From Mesorhizobium sp. (GTDB lineage: Bacteria; Pseudomonadota; Alphaproteobacteria; Rhizobiales; Rhizobiaceae): a stretch of DNA of 34,834 bases. Within the stretch, counting starts at the first letter, position 1, and the number at the start of each line of letters is the position of its first letter. The stretch is taken from positions 44,955 to 79,788 of the forward strand of contig SAQE01000026.1 of NCBI GenBank assembly GCA_004020545.1, in the 5' to 3' direction. The notes beneath the pieces were generated by a model. The model had not been told where the DNA came from. It made no database searches and was given only the letters and a program-made list of their open reading frames with translations. Positions 14,972-22,094 of the stretch are shown in pieces. The position numbers and the translations under genes are program-made.

Positions 14972-16963
14972 ATGCTCGAACTGTCCCGTGAACGTCGTCG
15001 AATGGTCGATGTCCATCTCAGCCGCCGCGGCATTCATGATCGGGAGGTCCTGCAGGCCATGCAGGAGGTTCCACGCGAAGCTTTCGTCGACCCCGGCTTC
15101 GAAGAATTCGCCTATGAGGACGGGCCGCTGCCGATTGCCAAGGGCCAGACGATATCGCAGCCCTATATCGTCGCGTTCATGCTGGAAATGGCTGGGATCG
15201 GCCGTGGCGACCAGGTCCTCGAAGTCGGCACGGGCTCGGGTTACGCAGCCGCCGTGATGAGCCGCATCGTCGATCATGTCTACACGATCGAGCGGCACGC
15301 GGACCTCGCCGAAGCCGCGAGACGGCGCTTCGAGAAACTCGGCTATGGCAACATCGCGGTCAGGACTGGGGATGGCACCAAGGGCTGGCCCGAAGCGGCG
15401 CCCTTCGATGCCATCGTCGTTGCGGCGAGCGGACCGGGCGCGCCGCTGTCGCTGCAGCAGCAGCTGGACGTCGGCGGCAGCCTGGTTATCCCGGTGGGGG
15501 AGGACCCCGAAGAGCAGCGCCTCCTCAAGGTCGTGCGCACGGGCGCGTCCACCTACACCGAAGAAGATTTCGGTGCGGTGCGCTTTGTCCCCTTGATCGG
15601 CGAGGAAGGCTGGCGAGAGGGCGGCCGCAGTGGGGTCAGCCATGTGTCCCGGCTTCCGCGCTTGCCGAGCCTGCCGCAAATGATCGCCGCGGCCGCCGAA
15701 CCGCTTCCCGAATTTGATCACCCGTCTTTTGCGAAGGCCTTCGACCGCTTTGCCGATCGTCGTATGGTACTGCTCGGCGAAGCCAGCCACGGCACATCCG
15801 AATTCTACCGGGCGCGCGCCTGGATCACCAGAAGACTGATCGAGGAACACGGCTTCACGATCGTTGCGGCCGAAGCCGACTGGCCCGATGCCGCGGCGGT
15901 CGACCGCTATGTACGTCACCGCCAGGCTTCACCGCGCGCCACCCAGCCGTTCCAGCGGTTCCCCACCTGGATGTGGCGCAACGCCGAGTTCGCAGCGTTC
16001 GTGGAATGGCTGCGCGGGCACAACGAAAGGGTGAAAGCCCCGGGAGGGCAGGCAGGCTTCTACGGCCTCGACATCTACAATATGCGCGGCTCCATCGCCG
16101 CGGTTCTGGAATATCTCGACCGCGTGGACCCGGAGGCTGCTGGAATTGCCCGCGAACGCTATGGCTGCCTGACCCCTTGGCAACACGAGCCCTCAACCTA
16201 TGGCCGCGCGGCGCTCACCAGAGGCTATCGGGAATGCGAGGAGGCCGTGCTGAAGCAATGCCGCGACATGCTGGCGAGGCAGTTCGATGACGCCAGCCAG
16301 GACGGTGAGGAATTGTTCGACGCGGCGCAGAATGCCCGGCTGATCGCCTCCGCCGAACATTACTATCGCACCATGTACTATGGCGGCGCGCAATCCTGGA
16401 ATTTGCGCGATACCCATATGTTCGAGACACTGCAACATCTTCTCGAAGCGCGTTCGCCAGATGCCAAGGCCGTGGTATGGGCGCACAACTCCCATATCGG
16501 CGATGCCCGCTTCACGCAGATGGGGATCGTGAGAGACGAGGTGAACATAGGCCAGCTCTGCCGCCAGCGGTTCGGCGAAGAGGTGGCTCTCATCGGCTTC
16601 GGGACGCATAGCGGCACGGTTGCTGCCGCCAAAGATTGGGATGGCGAAATGGAGGTCATGTCAGTGCGACCTTCCCGCGAGGATAGCTATGAGCGGCTTT
16701 GCCACGACGCCAGCGTCGCTCGTTTCCTGCTCGCCCTTGCAGCCGATCCAGCCCTTCGTGATCGGCTGATCGAACGCCGGCTAGAGCGCTTCATCGGCGT
16801 GATTTATCGGCCGGAAACCGAACTGCACAGCCACTATGCCGACGCCTCGCTGGCGCGGCAATTTGATGCCTTCGTCTGGTTCGATGAAACCACTGCCGTG
16901 ACGCCTCTGGGGCCCGAGCATGTAGCGAGCGGTGTACCGGACACCTATCCCTTTGGGGTGTAG
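14972..16963 (+). CDS. pcm: fusion of protein-L-isoaspartate methyltransferase and erythromycin-esterase domain
   Basis: A 663-residue two-domain protein. Residues 1-215 are a PCMT: GQTISQPYIVAFM (58-70) is the substrate/SAM block, VLEVGTGSGYAAAV (82-95) is motif I. It repairs isoaspartyl residues in aged proteins with SAM. Residues 245-650 are an erythromycin-esterase-like domain: LLGEASHGTSEFYRAR with E270 and H273, EADWPDA (301-307), GFYGLDIYNMRGS, WAHNSHIGDAR and FVWFDETTAVTPL. Members of this second family are often not macrolide esterases. GGAGGAGG precedes the ATG, so expression should be strong. It follows the ThDP gene in an inferred stress operon. Confidence 0.9.
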   Translation: MLELSRERRRMVDVHLSRRGIHDREVLQAMQEVPREAFVDPGFEEFAYEDGPLPIAKGQTISQPYIVAFMLEMAGIGRGDQVLEVGTGSGYAAAVMSRIVDHVYTIERHADLAEAARRRFEKLGYGNIAVRTGDGTKGWPEAAPFDAIVVAASGPGAPLSLQQQLDVGGSLVIPVGEDPEEQRLLKVVRTGASTYTEEDFGAVRFVPLIGEEGWREGGRSGVSHVSRLPRLPSLPQMIAAAAEPLPEFDHPSFAKAFDRFADRRMVLLGEASHGTSEFYRARAWITRRLIEEHGFTIVAAEADWPDAAAVDRYVRHRQASPRATQPFQRFPTWMWRNAEFAAFVEWLRGHNERVKAPGGQAGFYGLDIYNMRGSIAAVLEYLDRVDPEAAGIARERYGCLTPWQHEPSTYGRAALTRGYRECEEAVLKQCRDMLARQFDDASQDGEELFDAAQNARLIASAEHYYRTMYYGGAQSWNLRDTHMFETLQHLLEARSPDAKAVVWAHNSHIGDARFTQMGIVRDEVNIGQLCRQRFGEEVALIGFGTHSGTVAAAKDWDGEMEVMSVRPSREDSYERLCHDASVARFLLALAADPALRDRLIERRLERFIGVIYRPETELHSHYADASLARQFDAFVWFDETTAVTPLGPEHVASGVPDTYPFGV

Positions 16964-17194
16964 GCAATGGCTGGATGCGATCTCGGACTATTTCCCTCGC
17001 CTGGGTGGGCGTCGCTCCGACCGCACATTTTCGACTTCCGAATGATGCTGTCTTGTCTTCCACCTCACGCCCATATCGATCGCGAGGCTTCGTTGTTGGC
17101 GCAGCCTACGAAAACCGCTCCGAAGGATCCGGATCCGATTGATCTGAAGGTCTATAAGATCATCGGAAGAGCGTTCTTCCCCCTCACGCCTGAT
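16964..17194. other. gap after the fusion gene
   Basis: An 84-codon frame begins at 16967, but it has no ribosome site and contains the promoter found at 17195, so I do not call it. Confidence 0.4.
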
Positions 17195-17219
17195 GGAACA
17201 AACACCCGTTTACCCAATT
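17195..17219 (+). promoter_or_regulatory. EcfG-like promoter
   Basis: GGAAC (17195-17199), 16-nt spacer, AATT (17216-17219), 21 nt upstream of the broken DUF2934 gene. Confidence 0.5.
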
Positions 17220-17240
17220 AGGCGAGAGGAGGCGGCAGCC

Positions 17241-17400
17241 ATGAACAGGGAAGAACGCGTCAGACGCCGCGCCCACGAAATCTAGTCTAGGAGCGGAAAG
17301 GGCGGCCACAGGAGACTCGGGGCATCCACCCGGCCAGCAAGCTCCGCCCCACGCGATCAAGCAGAGCGGCTGAGAAAGCCTCAAGCGGCCTGCGGTTTCC
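17241..17400 (+). pseudogene. DUF2934 gene broken by an amber codon
   Basis: AGGAGG (17227-17232) and an ATG at 17241 begin MNREERVRRRAHEI, the exact style of DUF2934 proteins (RIRxRAHEIWEREGRPEG). The next codon, where the family has the invariant Trp, is TAG (17283-17285): TGG changed to TAG. In another frame the sequence continues ERKGRPQE, resembling the next family block, so a frameshift follows as well. Only 14 residues can be made. The upstream EcfG-type promoter and the perfect ribosome site are intact, so loss is recent. Confidence 0.55.
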
Positions 17401-18005
17401 TCAGCGCATTGTTGTCTCACCGGTCTTGTTTCGCCGTGCCTTAGGAGGCACAAGCCGGCCGGAGTTGGCTCGCAGTCCTCTGAAGAGCTCCTCCAAATAG
17501 GGCAGCAGTTCGAACAGCAGGATCACGCTCATAACCGTCGCGATGTAGCCCACCGGCAGCTGGTGCTGCTTCCAAGCGAGATAGAAGCGAGCACCCTCAG
17601 TGCCCCAACTCCGAACAGGGCCAGAAACTGGCCCCAATGCAATGAGACCACGCTGACAAGACCCATCAGCGGGATCATCTCCAGGAAACTGTGCACGTGT
17701 TGTTCTACCGGGCTCACCGTACGCGCGGTGGTCGCATAGCGCACGTCCCATATGGCGGTCGCTTCATGGATTAGAAAAACGACCATCATCAGGGCGATGA
17801 TCAAGGAATTGACCTCCAAGAACATCGCCGCGAGCAGTGGAATGCCTACTTCGACAAACATCAGCAGATGGATAAGCGATTCTTTTGCTCCAGTTGTGGA
17901 TTCGATGTGGGTCGCGCGATGGCAGAGCCAGTCGGCAAATCCGGCAATCAGCCAGATGGGCATGACGAAATACATCAGGATCAGCACCATCGGATCGTTC
18001 AGCAT
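17401..18005 (-). pseudogene. histidine-rich multi-helix membrane protein, frameshifted
   Basis: The ATG at 18005 (GGAGC upstream) opens a frame with about four membrane helices and conserved-looking histidines: CHRATHIE (28-35), LIHL, FLIHEA (78-82), VEQHVHSFLE (100-109). It runs to SLHWGQFLALFGVGA and then loses sense. The other frame continues naturally as GTEGARFYLAWKQHQLPVG and ends RRNKTGETTMR at 17401. The frames join at the run of four C at 17603-17606; one extra base there would restore a protein of about 201 residues. The His/Glu pattern might bind iron, but I recognise no family. Confidence 0.6.
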
Positions 18006-18115
18006 TGAGCAACGCTCCGGCCCTGACCTGTTTCCGCGGATCAAGTTTGCTGCATAACGTTCGAGCACCGCAGGCGGCTTTCGCAACAGCCGCACGGCCA
18101 AGAGCTTGACAGATG

Positions 18116-18541
18116 TCAATGCATGAAGCGGCTTCTCAGCCAGGCAAAAAAGCGATTGCCGGTGATGATCCTGCGGACGCGTCCAGCAGCCCAACCTGCC
18201 TGCATGGTTGCGCCGGCGTGGCAACTGCAGACGACCTCATGCAGTTCCCAGTCCGAAACTTGGAAGAAGCGTTTTGCCTCCCCATAGGTATCAGATTGCA
18301 GACCCGAGGCACGCAACAGCGGGTCTTCGAACGCAACTGTGATTGGGGATCCTGCCGCCCGCGCTTCTTCGCGCATACCCGGATAAAGATACTCGGTGCC
18401 AGTGAGCGCGGAGAGACAGCGCAATGGATTGCGGTCGAGCAGCTCTGCCCACCTCTCTATCTTTTGGGCCCTTGAAGTGAGTGGCGCGAGCGGATTGACG
18501 TCCGCGACTGAGTGCAATTGTTCGAGTGTTTGATGTCTCAT
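18116..18541 (-). CDS. hypothetical protein, rhizobial type
   Basis: A 141-residue soluble protein. It has a helical N-terminus (RAQKIERWAELLDRNPLRCL), the segment GTEYLYPGMREEARAAGSPI, and CSCHAGATMQAGWAAG with two close cysteines and a His. GGGAGC precedes the ATG by about 7 nt. An EcfG-type promoter (18677-18701) points to it with a leader of roughly 130 nt. It lies upstream of the frameshifted membrane protein on the same strand. I recognise no named domain. The natural composition and the ribosome site support a real gene. Confidence 0.65.
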   Translation of the reverse strand: MRHQTLEQLHSVADVNPLAPLTSRAQKIERWAELLDRNPLRCLSALTGTEYLYPGMREEARAAGSPITVAFEDPLLRASGLQSDTYGEAKRFFQVSDWELHEVVCSCHAGATMQAGWAAGRVRRIITGNRFFAWLRSRFMH

Positions 18542-18850
18542 TGCTGGGCTCCCGTCATTCTTGTCTGACCGGCTTGTCTTGGCGAGGTCAGGCCCGCGTT
18601 GGAGGAGGGCGTGGACCGATCAGTGTTGCCCGCCGATCTTCGGCAAGTGTCGACGAGCGGCGTCTGTACCAACACGAACTGACAGCGATCTCTAATGTTC
18701 CCGAAGAACCGGAATTAATGTTGCGTCCAGGGCTTGCGCTTGACTTCGAGGGGACATGTCGCAGCATCGTCTGCATTCCTCTTGCGGTCACATCAGCAGA
18801 GGGCTGCGTTTGCCAGGACGCATGGCCGAGCGGGAAAAACTTAGCATCGT
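18542..18850. other. leader and gap
   Basis: No gene is recognised on either strand. The stretch contains the minus-strand EcfG-type promoter at 18677. Confidence 0.4.
18677..18701 (-). promoter_or_regulatory. EcfG-like promoter
   Basis: Minus strand: GGAAC (18697-18701), 16-nt spacer, AGTT (18677-18680). It is 135 nt from the nearest start, so the leader would be long. Confidence 0.4.
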
Positions 18851-19099
18851 CTAGCTTTTCCGGCGTCGGACTTTGAAGCTTTGCCGAGCTGGAAAACGAA
18901 GCACTCCCTTTTGCTGCGATCCGTCGACATTACCGACCGGATTGGGACCGGCCTGGTTCTGTCCGAACTTGGCCTGCCGGAGCGCGATCACCCCAGGCGC
19001 GGCCAAAGCAATGCGTGATCTAAGCAGGCGGGCAAGCTTGGGGTGCAGCCCGTCGCCGCGCGGCGCCGCCAGCATATCCAGTGCCAGGAACGGGTGCAT
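18851..19099 (-). CDS. small basic hypothetical protein
   Basis: An 82-residue frame, MHPFLALDMLAAPRGDGLHP then KLARLLRSRIALAAPGVIAL, with a basic tail RQSFKVRRRKS. AAGGA lies 6-8 nt before the ATG. It follows the DUF6894 gene by 45 nt on the same strand and may share its mRNA. The first half could be an amphipathic or membrane-associated helix. No family is recognised, and the second half has weak composition. Confidence 0.4.
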   Translation of the reverse strand: MHPFLALDMLAAPRGDGLHPKLARLLRSRIALAAPGVIALRQAKFGQNQAGPNPVGNVDGSQQKGVLRFPARQSFKVRRRKS

Positions 19100-19144
19100 C
19101 GTCTATCCTTTCTTTTTGTCTTTTGGCTGAAGCAGCAGCGGTCC

Positions 19145-19384
19145 TCATTCCGCGGCAGCTTCGTCCTGTTTCGCCTCATCGAAGTCGACCGACAGTACTA
19201 TCTTTCCGTTGCGGTCGCGGACCCGGACGGCCCAGCCCTCCTTCCCGCCAGTGTCGTCAAGCATGCCGATCGCCGAACGCAACGCCTCTTCATGCACCGC
19301 TTCCAGGTTCGCAAGTTCCACGCCCTGAAGTTGCCGTACGCTGTCGCCGTTGCGATATTCGAATGTGAAGAGGCTCTCCGGCAT
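19145..19384 (-). CDS. DUF6894-like protein
   Basis: A 79-residue protein. FTFEYRNGDSVRQLQGVEL, then LEAVHEEALRSAIGMLDD and GWAVRVRDRNGKIVLSVDF follow the DUF6894 pattern (strand, GxEL/LxxAxxEALR helix, WxVxVxDExGxxVxxV/LxF). The role of these small rhizobial proteins is unknown. The ATG at 19384 fits the family length; an ATG at 19465 would add 27 residues without similarity. The downstream gene at 18851 may be in the same transcript. Confidence 0.6.
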   Translation of the reverse strand: MPESLFTFEYRNGDSVRQLQGVELANLEAVHEEALRSAIGMLDDTGGKEGWAVRVRDRNGKIVLSVDFDEAKQDEAAAE

Positions 19385-19510
19385 GGCCAAGACGGTAGGT
19401 TCATTGAACTCGCGATTGCTCTCCAGCGCTTCTGTCGTCTCGAAAACCGCGCACTGCATCATCATCGCTTTTGCACGGTCGATGAGAGCGGCGCCGCCGG
19501 GCGTCAGTCG

Positions 19511-19621
19511 CTAATCGGATGCCACCAGTATGACGGCAGTCTTTTCTCCGCCCTCGCCGAGAAATTCGACCACCACCACACCTTCCGGCTTGGGCAGTAT
19601 CGAGGTTTCGAGAACCTGCAC
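19511..19621 (-). CDS. very small hypothetical protein
   Basis: A 36-residue frame: VQVLETSILPKPEGVVVVEF followed by LGEGGEKTAVILVASD. The regular alternation suggests a beta-hairpin protein. The frame stays open upstream to an ATG at 19726, but an EcfG-type promoter (19655-19679) lies inside that extension, and its -10 is 33 nt from the GTG at 19621, the usual spacing in this window, so I prefer the GTG. No strong Shine-Dalgarno is present. The family is unknown. Confidence 0.4.
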   Translation of the reverse strand: MQVLETSILPKPEGVVVVEFLGEGGEKTAVILVASD

Positions 19622-19654
19622 CGGTGTCCCGTCATCTTCACATAATGAAGATAA

Positions 19655-19679
19655 AAGCTGGCCCAATCTGAAAGGTTCC
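19655..19679 (-). promoter_or_regulatory. EcfG-like promoter
   Basis: Minus strand: GGAAC (19675-19679), 16-nt spacer, GCTT (19655-19658), the same boxes as at 270-294. Confidence 0.5.
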
Positions 19680-19770
19680 GGCTGCGCTCGAGATCGTCGC
19701 CAGCGAGTGTGCCGGCACGCCCACACCGAGCTGCATGGCGGCGTTCTCTTTCATTGATCAAACGATGCCT

Positions 19771-19795
19771 GGAACAGCAAGGTCGGACAGATGTT
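19771..19795 (+). promoter_or_regulatory. EcfG-like promoter
   Basis: GGAAC (19771-19775), 16-nt spacer, TGTT (19792-19795), 21 nt before the tail-anchored protein. Confidence 0.6.
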
Positions 19796-19816
19796 TGTTT
19801 GTGAAGGAGCTGTTTG

Positions 19817-20137
19817 ATGAACTCACAGAGCAAGCGAACGCCGGCCGAGGATCGAGGCGAAATCCAGTCAGGCATGACTCACGACAAGACGCCCGGTTTC
19901 GATCCGGCAGCCGCACCCCAGGAAACCGATGCCGAGGCAGGGGATTCCGCCAGTTCGGCCCGCCCCGCATCTCGGCACCGACCGGGATTCTCCAATCAGG
20001 CGAGCTTCGCCAACGCCATGCGGCGCCCCGAGAACGCGACCGGCCTTCAGCCGAGCAGGAAGGGACCGGTGCTGGTGATTGCAGCGTTCGCGGTTCTGGC
20101 GGCAGTCGCTTTCTTGTTTGCCGCCGTGCTCAGTTAA
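19817..20137 (+). CDS. tail-anchored membrane protein
   Basis: A 106-residue protein. The first 80 residues are polar, rich in Pro, Ala, Glu and Asp and predicted to be disordered; the end GPVLVIAAFAVLAAVAFLFA plus AVLS forms one C-terminal membrane helix, so the polar part should face the cytoplasm. AAGGAG lies 8 nt before the ATG, and an EcfG-type promoter is correctly placed. The family is unknown; the promoter suggests a role in general stress. It is divergent from the very small gene at 19511. Confidence 0.7.
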   Translation: MNSQSKRTPAEDRGEIQSGMTHDKTPGFDPAAAPQETDAEAGDSASSARPASRHRPGFSNQASFANAMRRPENATGLQPSRKGPVLVIAAFAVLAAVAFLFAAVLS

Positions 20138-20390
20138 CGTCCGTGCCGGCGGGTCGTTAAAGGATGTGCGCTCCAACGCTGAAATATCCGTCCTCGACGC
20201 AAGTTTGGCTGTTCAGGGAGGTGATTTTCGATGCCAACGTTCTTCGCCATCTGTGGCGATGGAAGATCCAACCGGCGGCTGATCCTTCTCCGGTCGATGC
20301 GATCGTGCGGCTGTTGCGTGAAACCAAGAAACAGGAGTTGCGCGGCGGCAAAGGATAGAGACTTTTCGATCCTGTTTCGTGCTGGCGTTC
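20138..20390. other. gap with an uncertain frame
   Basis: A frame at 20164-20358 contains NVLRHLWRWKIQPAADPSPV and has natural composition, but the ATG has no properly spaced ribosome site. A perfect GGAGGTGA lies before an ATG at 20231 in a different frame with poor composition. This may be another frameshifted small gene; I do not call it. Confidence 0.3.
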
Positions 20391-20415
20391 GGAACGACGG
20401 CCCGCCGGCCAAGTT
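20391..20415 (+). promoter_or_regulatory. EcfG-like promoter
   Basis: GGAAC (20391-20395), 16-nt spacer, AGTT (20412-20415), 13 nt before an ATG at 20429 that opens the degenerate small gene. Confidence 0.35.
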
Positions 20416-20428
20416 GGTCGCTCCAACG

Positions 20429-20678
20429 ATGAAAGATTCTGGAACGACCGTGACCGCGCGGAAGATCGGCAAGGACGGACGAGAGCGCATACCGGCTGCG
20501 CGCGCGAGTTGTTGGAGAGGCGGAACGACTGACGTATCAGGCAAAGACGGCTCGGCTGCGGGAACAGCGTCTGGCTGCGAGGCCAGCGACAAAGGCGCCC
20601 TCTCCCGCGGAACCGCCCCCCGCGGTTAGGCCTAAGCCGCCGCCAATGAAGAAACGAAAAATAACAGATATCAGCTAG
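20429..20678 (+). pseudogene. degenerate small helical protein
   Basis: Two frames together look like one gene. The ATG frame at 20429 gives MKDSGTTVTARKIGKDGRE. After about 20490 a second frame (open 20454-20678) continues ESAYRLRARVVGEAERLTYQ, AKTARLREQRLAARPATK, a Pro-rich linker and KKRKITDIS. The second frame has natural helical composition but no start codon of its own. A single-base slip near 20485-20492 would join them. No family is recognised. Confidence 0.3.
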
Positions 20679-20848
20679 CATCTGGCACCGCTCGGTGCTG
20701 CCGCTCCTTGGCAAAGTCCCGGGGGATCAGTCCGACCCAGTCTTGCCCAGATGCATGGGAGCGACCTGTTGACGTGCCTGCCTTGTCACTTCATCAGCCC
20801 CGCTGGCGTCCTGATCGCCGGACTCCCTCAGCGCCTTCGTCGCCTCGG

Positions 20849-20992
20849 TTAAAGCGCTCGGTCGTTTCCGTGCTCCGCAATAAGCCGCTTTACCTGCTCG
20901 ATGGTGACCCCGTTGTGACGCGCGAAATGCTCAATCTCGTGGTCTTCCACGACAGTTAGCGCGTCTCGGTTCTTGCCTGTGCTATTCGCCAC
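20849..20992 (-). CDS. DUF3606 protein, truncated by a frameshift
   Basis: GAGGAGG precedes a GTG at 20992 that opens VANSTGKNRDALTVVEDHEI, then EHFARHNGVTIEQVKRLIAE and HGNDRAL-stop: 47 residues of clear DUF3606 type. Family members continue HGNDRxxLxxxAxxLR. In another frame the DNA reads ALTEATKALRESGDQDASGA and goes on to a stop at 20727-20729, so one missing base near 20855-20860 cut off the end. The intact protein would have had about 88 residues. An EcfG-like promoter (21027-21051) lies 34 nt upstream of the start. Confidence 0.65.
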   Translation of the reverse strand: MANSTGKNRDALTVVEDHEIEHFARHNGVTIEQVKRLIAEHGNDRAL

Positions 20993-21026
20993 CTCGATCC
21001 TCCTCGAACCGTATTTGACAAAGTGC

Positions 21027-21051
21027 AACGCCTCCCAGCCTTGTTCGTTGC
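21027..21051 (-). promoter_or_regulatory. EcfG-like promoter (one mismatch)
   Basis: Minus strand: GCAAC (21047-21051), 16-nt spacer, CGTT (21027-21030), 34 nt upstream of the DUF3606 gene. Confidence 0.45.
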
Positions 21052-21108
21052 CTCCGCCTTATTGCGATTATCAAGCCAGACGGTATCGCTCGCCGCGGAG
21101 GGCAGTTC

Positions 21109-21972
21109 CTATGCCGATCTGCGCCCGGACGCAGGAGTCTTCGTCTTCTTTCGTTTCGGCGCCCTTCTTGACTTCGGGGTCTTGGGTTCCCTTCCGGCTT
21201 CCGCGTTCAGGCTCTTCTTCAGCGCATCGAACAAGACCACGTTGGATGGCTTGGGTCCCGCCCTTGCTCGCGGCGCCTTCCTGCCGGCCTTCTTGGTGCG
21301 AACCAGTTCCAGAAGTGCCTCCTGATATCTGTCGCGGAACTCGGTCGGATCAAAATTACCCCTCTGCTTGTCGATGATATGTTCGGCGAGGCCAATCATC
21401 TCGCCATTCGGCTTGCCTGCCTCGATATCGGCAAAGACGTGGTCGGCCCCGCGCACCGTGTCCCCATAACGCAGCGTAGTCAGCATCATGCCCTTGCCGT
21501 GCGGTTCAATGACGACCGGGCGCTCCCTTTGATAGAGCACGATGCGCGCGAGCCCGGCCATCTTCTTTTCGGCTAATGCATCGCGTATCACGGCAAAAGC
21601 CTCTTGCGATACTTTGTCGGCCGGCGTCACGTAGTAGGGTGTGTCGAGATAGATCTGCTCGATCGAGGATTTGTCGGCGAAGCCGTTAAGGTCAAGCGTG
21701 TGCGACGACTCGACCTGCACAGCCTCGATATCTTCCTCTTCTATGAAGATGAACTCGTCCTTACCGACTTCGTAGCCCCTGACCTCGTCGTCTTCTTCCA
21801 GCGGCTTGGCGCTCTTGGCATCGACATAGACACGCCGGACCCTGTTGCCGGTCTTGCGGTTGAGAACGTGAAACGAAACCTTCTCGGCTTGGGTCACGGC
21901 GTTGGTCAATTCAACGGCGCAGGTGACCAGTGAGAGTTTGAGATAGCCGCTCTAGGCGGGCCGCGGCGCCAT
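21109..21972 (-). pseudogene. ku: second Ku gene, interrupted by an amber codon at position 7
   Basis: AAGGAG and ATG (21972) begin MAPRPA, then TAG (21952-21954), then SGYLKLSLVTCAVELTNAVT and the complete Ku core (VSFHVLNRKTGNRV, HTLDLNGF, PYYVTPADK, LYQRERPVVIEPHGKGMML) with a Lys-rich tail (RAPKRKKTKTPASGRRSA). Ku proteins have Trp at this position (APRPxWxGYLK), so TGG became TAG. Without suppression, only internal TTG/CTG starts (TTG at 21909) could give protein lacking about 21 residues of the barrel. The intact paralogue is at 11867. The rest of the 287-codon frame shows no other damage. Confidence 0.8.
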
Positions 21973-22094
21973 GGCGATCTCCTTGGCGACAAGAGTATAG
22001 CCGGAACGGCGAAACGCGCCGCTTCGGTTCCGACGTTGGGGAGCCGGCGAATGGTGTCAGCTTTAGTTGGCCCGCAGACCAACGCCAGGGAACT

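Noticed and set aside
16967-17221. An 84-codon plus-strand frame after the fusion gene
   Set aside because: It has no ribosome site and odd composition, and it contains the promoter of the broken DUF2934 gene.
19043-19645. A 200-codon plus-strand frame
   Set aside because: It is the antisense of the DUF6894 gene and its neighbours, with no ribosome site.
22005-22031. GGAAC-N18-CGTT upstream of ku2
   Set aside because: The spacer is 18 nt, longer than the 16-17 seen elsewhere, so I do not count it as a promoter.
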